A stretch of DNA of 44,433 nucleotides, from the NCBI GenBank assembly GCA_964388455.1, contig CAYMAN010000019.1, positions 1 through 44,433 on the forward strand. The letters run 5' to 3'. Each line of letters opens with the position of its first letter. Positions within the stretch are counted from its first letter, which is position 1. Source of the DNA: JBBRWO01 sp964388455 (GTDB lineage: Bacteria > Actinomycetota > Coriobacteriia > Anaerosomatales > JAAXUF01). The position numbers and the translations under genes were made by a program. The notes under the pieces are model-generated. The model was not told the DNA's origin. It ran no database searches and saw only the letters and a list, made by a program, of their open reading frames with translations. Positions 40,399 to 44,433 of this stretch are shown here, one piece after another.

Positions 40399-41511
40399 CT
40401 AGTGCGCTTCCATCTCCCGCACTAGCCGCTCGCGCTCTCGCGGCGGCATCGAGATTCTGCTGACCAGCAGCGCAAGCACGACCCCGAGTGCCGCGTCTGC
40501 GAGCCGTGCGTCCAGAAGGCTCCAGCCCATGTCTGTTGTGAACACCGAGAGCGCCAAGAAGAACGCGGTCGAGGTAACCGTGTATGCGACGTAGTCGACG
40601 GAGCGAACGCTGACGGCCATGAAAATGGCCGGTGCGAGGGCGATCAGCAGCAGCGCACCCGGCCCAAGCGCTTCTGCGAGAGCGATGGCGCCGAGACCCC
40701 CAACGAGCGTTCCCACCAGTAGACGAATGCTGCGTGTCGTGTGCGCGGTGACCCGGGGATGGAGTACCGCAAGCGCAGAGCCGGCGATCCACGTGACCAT
40801 CGGGCGTTGGAGCGCGAATGACACTGCGAGCGCAAGGCCTACCGTTACAGCCATGCGTGCGGAGTGGCGTGCAATCGCGCTTTCAAGACGCAGATGCATT
40901 CTCAGGTTCGCGACGAGAGACTGTGTCCGGCTCGAAGCTCCGACATGCGCCACGCCACTCTGCCGGAACGGTCCAACCGCGAGCAGCAGCGCCCACAGTC
41001 CACCCGCGATCAGGCCTGGCGCAGTGATGAAGCCGGGATCGACGCCCGATGAGGCGATTCCGAGCAAAGCGCACGTCCCCACGTAGAGTGAGCCCCGGAT
41101 GCCTGCGGCCCCGAACTCCGGAGCGAGGCCGCATGCGAAGATCACCGCTACCACGAACGGTATGGCTGTCAGTGGCATCTGACCCACCAGGTCGCCGAGC
41201 GCAAAAGCCGCTGCAGCCAGCACAGTCGTAACCCCGATGGTCCACGCCCTGCGCGATGTCGCACATCCAGGGTCGACCAGGGCTCCAACGAGGGCGCCGA
41301 TGCCCACAGGGATCAAGAGCAAGGGTCGGTTCACGGCGACGCCGAGCAGGAGGGGGGCGTAGAGGGCGAGAAGCACGCGCACTCCGGCAACCCAGAACGG
41401 ACGGCCGGTCGGGCGGACCAGCGTGGCGCTCGCGGTTCGGACCACAGTTCGCGCGATATGAATCGGATGAGCTGGTCTCGGCAGTGCCATGTGGTAGGAG
41501 GTCGCCTCCAC
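40399..41511 (-). CDS. FUSC-type integral membrane protein
   Basis: This 370-residue protein (363 from ATG 41490) has two blocks of about five or six membrane helices and resembles the FUSC/aromatic-acid exporter family. The second block (RPMVTWIAGSALAVLHPRVT near 228, then RSIRLLVGTLVGGLGAIAL) matches FUSC_2. The C-terminus SRISMPPRERERLVREME is cytoplasmic and basic. GTG 41511 has no ribosome site; ATG 41490 has GGAGG 14 bp upstream within a GGAGG-CGA-CCTCC hairpin. It is convergent with the DUF3866 gene and divergent from ald. The substrate is unknown; many relatives are annotated as transporters without proof. Confidence 0.82.
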   Translation of the reverse strand: MEATSYHMALPRPAHPIHIARTVVRTASATLVRPTGRPFWVAGVRVLLALYAPLLLGVAVNRPLLLIPVGIGALVGALVDPGCATSRRAWTIGVTTVLAAAAFALGDLVGQMPLTAIPFVVAVIFACGLAPEFGAAGIRGSLYVGTCALLGIASSGVDPGFITAPGLIAGGLWALLLAVGPFRQSGVAHVGASSRTQSLVANLRMHLRLESAIARHSARMAVTVGLALAVSFALQRPMVTWIAGSALAVLHPRVTAHTTRSIRLLVGTLVGGLGAIALAEALGPGALLLIALAPAIFMAVSVRSVDYVAYTVTSTAFFLALSVFTTDMGWSLLDARLADAALGVVLALLVSRISMPPRERERLVREMEAH

Positions 41512-41690
41512 GGAGTGGTTCAGGTGTGCTTCTCGTCCACACTGAACGCAATGACCGCACCATCCGGCGCACTTTGGCTGCGGCGTTCTCTGGCCGTTGC
41601 CGAGCCGTTATCCTGCGCTGGTGAAGCGCGTCAATCGGGGCACACCTGTGACGCTGCAAGGTTGTGTGTGTGAACCGCCGCCGCACGTAG

Positions 41691-41713
41691 TAGACTTGTC
41701 GAGGTTTGCCTCG
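41691..41713 (+). promoter_or_regulatory. Probable ald promoter with a leader hairpin
   Basis: TAGACT (41691-41696) is a plausible -10 element. It is followed at once by CGAGG-TTTG-CCTCG (41700-41713), a 5-bp hairpin near the expected RNA 5' end. The ald start is 92 bp beyond the -10. A TTGTGT at 41662 is too far to be its -35. The remaining part of the 276-bp ald/FUSC intergenic gap shows nothing else convincing. Confidence 0.4.
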
Positions 41714-41787
41714 GCGCGTACCGCCTGACGCTGGTCACGCGGACGTGTCTTAACGAAGAGTCGCCGATCCAGAAAGGGAGTGTGCTC

Positions 41788-42903
41788 GTGATCGTAGGAG
41801 TCCCCAAGGAGATCAAGAACAACGAGTTTCGCGTCGGTATGACGCCGGCAGGCGTCGCAGAATTCGTCGCACACGGCCACAGCGTTCTCGTGGAGAATTC
41901 AGCCGGCGAGGGTTCCTCGTTCGCTGATGCCGAGTACATCGAGGCAGGCGCCACGATGGTCGCCACCGCAGATGAGGTCTTTGCGAAGGCTGACATGATC
42001 GTCAAGGTCAAGGAGCCGCAGGCCGTCGAGATCGCCAAGCTGCGCCCCGGCCAGATCCTCTACACCTACCTGCATCTCGCTCCCGACTACGAGCAGACGA
42101 TGGGCCTCGTCGGCTCCAAGGCTGTTTGTATCGCCTACGAGACTGTCGAGCTTCCCAACCGCTCGCTTCCGTTGCTCGCCCCGATGTCTGAGGTTGCCGG
42201 CCGCATGGCCGCTCAGGTCGGCGCCACGTATCTTCAGAAGCCGTTCGGCGGACGAGGCACCCTGATGGGCGGCGTCCCCGGAACGCTTCCGGCGAAGGTC
42301 GTCGTCCTCGGCGGTGGCGTCGTCGGCACCAACGCGGCGTACGTCGCGATGGGCATGGGCGCAGACGTCACGATCATGGACATCAGCCTCGATCGCCTGC
42401 GCTACCTCGACGAGATCTGGGGTAACCGGATCCGTACCGTGTATTCGAGCATGCACAACGTCCAGCAGGAGGTATTCGCCGCCGATCTCGTCATCGGTGC
42501 CGTGCTGCTGCCGGGCGCCAAGACGCCGTTCCTCGTCACCAAGGACATGCTCCCCAAGATGAAGAAGGGCGCCGTGCTCGTCGACGTCTCAGTCGACCAG
42601 GGTGGTTGCATCGAGACCACGCACGCGACCACGCACGCCGATCCCACCTACTTCGTCGACGGCGTGCTGCACTACGGCGTCGCCAACATGCCGGGTGCGG
42701 TCCCCAACACCTCGACCATGGCGCTTACCAACGCGACGCTCCGCTACGGTCTGGCTATCGCTGACAAGGGCTGGAAGCAGGCGGTCAAGGACGACGCTGC
42801 GCTGGCCAAGGGCGTCAACGTGATCGACGGCAAGGTCACCTACAAGGAGGTCGCGGACGTTCACGGCCTCGAGTACGTGCCGCTGGAGTCGCTCACCGCG
42901 TAG
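41788..42903 (+). CDS. ald: Alanine dehydrogenase
   Basis: Ald interconverts L-alanine and pyruvate plus ammonia with NAD. GTG 41788 is chosen because AAAGGGAG ends 7 bp upstream and the product then starts MIVGVPKEIKNNEFRVGMTP, exactly as the family does; GTG 41782 is too close. The 371-residue product has Arg15, Lys75 (VKVKEP) and His96 (YLHLAPD), matching substrate-binding residues of characterised enzymes. The NAD-binding GGGVVGTNAA lies near 174 and DVSVDQGG near 268. It is monocistronic: divergent from the FUSC gene and closed by a strong terminator. Confidence 0.96.
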   Translation: MIVGVPKEIKNNEFRVGMTPAGVAEFVAHGHSVLVENSAGEGSSFADAEYIEAGATMVATADEVFAKADMIVKVKEPQAVEIAKLRPGQILYTYLHLAPDYEQTMGLVGSKAVCIAYETVELPNRSLPLLAPMSEVAGRMAAQVGATYLQKPFGGRGTLMGGVPGTLPAKVVVLGGGVVGTNAAYVAMGMGADVTIMDISLDRLRYLDEIWGNRIRTVYSSMHNVQQEVFAADLVIGAVLLPGAKTPFLVTKDMLPKMKKGAVLVDVSVDQGGCIETTHATTHADPTYFVDGVLHYGVANMPGAVPNTSTMALTNATLRYGLAIADKGWKQAVKDDAALAKGVNVIDGKVTYKEVADVHGLEYVPLESLTA

Positions 42904-42924
42904 TACACATTGCATTGATTGAAT

Positions 42925-42968
42925 CAGTGACCGCCTCGGATAGTCTGAGGCGGTCACTGTGTTTTCTT
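42925..42968 (+). terminator. Intrinsic terminator of ald
   Basis: A perfect 13-bp stem (CAGTGACCGCCTC at 42925-42937 with its complement at 42947-42959), a 9-nt loop and the T-rich tail TGTTTTCTT form a textbook Rho-independent terminator 21 bp after the ald stop. Its tail overlaps a TTGACA motif. Confidence 0.9.
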
Positions 42969-42972
42969 GACA
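42967..42972 (+). promoter_or_regulatory. Consensus -35 TTGACA upstream of the SPFH gene
   Basis: A perfect TTGACA sits in the T-tract of the ald terminator, 82 bp before the SPFH start. At 17-18 bp downstream there is only GTGGGT/TGGGTA, a poor -10, so promoter function is uncertain. Confidence 0.3.
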
Positions 42973-43054
42973 GATGATTGCGTAACGGTGTGGGTAGCCC
43001 TACGGTGGTACTCGGCGCACATGCGCCAAGCTCACAAATAGGGGGGCGGAGATC

Positions 43055-44433
43055 TTGGTCGATTTCTTGAGCACGGTCATCACCGCGGGGCTCTTTCTCG
43101 CCGTTGGACTCGCCGGACTGTTCATCTTCCTGTGGCTCATAGGGTTCCGGGTCATTCGCAGCGACAAGGTCGCGGTCGTCGAAAAGTGGTGGAGCGCCAA
43201 GGGCTCCCTCAAGGACGCGATCATCTCGCTGCATGGCGAAGCGGGATATCAGCCCAACGTGTTGCGAGGCGGTATCCACTTCCGGACGCCCCTTATGTAT
43301 CGCGTGCACGTCATGCCGCTGGTGACAATCTCCCAGGGCAAGATCGGCTACATCTTCGCCCGTGACGGCGTGCCGTTGCAGCCGGGTCAGACGCTTGCAA
43401 AGGTGGTCCCCGGCAACACGTTCGAGGACGTGAAGGCGTTCATGGAGGCGGGCGGTCAGCGTGGTCCCCAGCGCCAGATCCTCCGAGAGGGCACCTACGC
43501 CTTCAACCTCGCGCAGTTCATCATCATCACCGAGGCGCAGCTCTACTACCTTCCCATGGGCGCAGCAGAGGACCAGAGCGCGATCCAGATGATGGTCCAG
43601 CACCTCTCGGCGGTCGACGGGTTCAATCCCATAGTGATCAAGGGTGCCGACGACAAGACCGGCATCATCACGGTCAACGACGGTCCCTCGTTGCCGCTCG
43701 GCGACATCATCGCTCCCAACGTGGGGGATCAGCAGGACGATCCCAACTACCACAACAACTTCCAGGACCCGGAGGCGTTTCTCGCCGGCGGCGGCTATCG
43801 CGGCCGTCAGTACCAGGTGCTCACGGAAGGCACGTACTTCATCAACCGGCTGTTCGCTACGGTCGAGCTCATCAACAAGATCATCGTGCCGGTCGGGTAC
43901 GCGGGCGTTGTGGTGTCGTACTACGGGCCCAAGGGCGAGGACACGTCGGGTGAGGACTACCGTCACGGCGAACTGGTGGCGATGGGCAACCGCGGCGTGT
44001 GGAGCGTATCCCTCATGCCTGGCAAGTACGCGTTCAACACGTACGCCGGGTCAATCAGCATGGTTCCCACCACCAACATCATCCTGAAGTGGATCAAGTC
44101 CGAGTCCGGGGCCCACAACTTCGACGAGAACCTCTCGGAGATCGAGCTCATCACCAAGGACGCGTTCGAGCCTACGCTTCCGCTGTCGGTCGTAATCCAC
44201 ATCGACTACAAGAAGGCTCCGCTGGTCATTCAGCGATTCGGCGACATCAAAATGCTCGTCAACCAGACACTCGATCCGATGGTCTCGGCGTACTTCAAGA
44301 ACATCGGTCAGACCAAGACGCTCATCGAGCTGATCCAGCAGCGCTCCGACATCCAGGCACGATCGAGTGTCGAGATGAAGGAGAAGTTCGCGCACTACAA
44401 CCTCGAGCTCGAAGAGGTGCTCATCGGCACGCC
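43055..44433 (+). CDS. SPFH/band-7-like membrane protein, 3' end outside the window
   Basis: The frame is open from TTG 43055 to the window end (459 residues seen, no stop). GGAG and a G-rich run lie just upstream of the TTG. One N-terminal membrane helix (about 12-30) is followed by a long extra-domain. Near 377-459 is a segment resembling an SPFH core (LSVVIHIDYKKAPLVIQRFG, then DPMVSAYFKNIGQ and QARSSVEMKEKF). Between them a module is repeated: residues 129-151 and 242-264 share 13 of 23 positions around LxEGTYxxN, with a shorter third copy near 320-328 (LMPGKYAFN). The family scaffolds membrane microdomains or proteases. The exact role is unknown. Confidence 0.75.
   Translation, partial: MVDFLSTVITAGLFLAVGLAGLFIFLWLIGFRVIRSDKVAVVEKWWSAKGSLKDAIISLHGEAGYQPNVLRGGIHFRTPLMYRVHVMPLVTISQGKIGYIFARDGVPLQPGQTLAKVVPGNTFEDVKAFMEAGGQRGPQRQILREGTYAFNLAQFIIITEAQLYYLPMGAAEDQSAIQMMVQHLSAVDGFNPIVIKGADDKTGIITVNDGPSLPLGDIIAPNVGDQQDDPNYHNNFQDPEAFLAGGGYRGRQYQVLTEGTYFINRLFATVELINKIIVPVGYAGVVVSYYGPKGEDTSGEDYRHGELVAMGNRGVWSVSLMPGKYAFNTYAGSISMVPTTNIILKWIKSESGAHNFDENLSEIELITKDAFEPTLPLSVVIHIDYKKAPLVIQRFGDIKMLVNQTLDPMVSAYFKNIGQTKTLIELIQQRSDIQARSSVEMKEKFAHYNLELEEVLIGT

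Noticed and set aside
42893..43966. 357-residue minus-strand open frame opposite the ald terminator and SPFH gene
   Set aside because: It would run through a strong terminator, and the plus-strand SPFH-like frame has a ribosome site, a membrane helix and internal repeats.

Overview
The window looks like a GC-rich chromosome segment of an actinobacterium, most likely a Coriobacteriia/OPB41-type lineage (inference). The markers are a SteA-SteB pair, the order accC-asp23-nusB-xseB-dxs-tlyA-nadK-recN-steA-steB, many GTG/TTG starts with strong Shine-Dalgarno sites, and a type IV pilus (T4P) locus of the kind found in environmental Coriobacteriia. No tRNA, rRNA, CRISPR array, insertion sequence or phage gene was seen.

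Region 1 (1-16.8 kb) is a T4P locus. It starts with a proline-rich membrane protein. Then come the assembly ATPase pilB, the platform protein pilC, two tandem near-identical pilins, and pilM-pilN-pilO plus a bitopic protein whose C-terminal end resembles PilP/GspC. A complete four-gene shikimate operon (aroC-aroK-aroB-aroQ) lies inside the locus. After it come three minor-pilin genes (PilV-, PilW- and PilX-like) and, convergent to them, the prepilin peptidase pilD. No pilT or secretin gene is visible. The major pilin is preceded by a near-perfect sigma-28/SigD/WhiG-type promoter and three CTAA repeats at 11-bp phasing. The pilM upstream region carries two 15-bp direct repeats 63 bp apart.

Region 2 (16.9-30.6 kb) is a long same-strand run of housekeeping genes. 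It holds an M24 peptidase and efp, then a two-subunit pyruvate carboxylase-type enzyme (carboxyltransferase-BCCP plus biotin carboxylase), Asp23, NusB, XseB with a long acidic tail, Dxs, TlyA, NadK, RecN and the SteA/SteB pair. Many genes overlap by a few bases or abut, which suggests coupled translation.

Region 3 (30.6-36.5 kb) is about the cell envelope. A GT2 glycosyltransferase and a MurJ flippase lie on the minus strand. Divergent from them are an apparently leaderless gene for a membrane protein with a degenerate alkaline-phosphatase-type domain, and a divergent WecA/MraY-like transferase.

Region 4 (36.5-44.4 kb) holds pyrG, an M20 peptidase, a DUF3866 protein, a FUSC-type membrane protein (minus strand), alanine dehydrogenase with a clear intrinsic terminator, and a large SPFH/band-7-like membrane protein cut by the window end. 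Several starts were moved to internal GTG/TTG/ATG codons on the basis of Shine-Dalgarno position, stop-start overlap or comparison between paralogues; the reasons are given in each entry.
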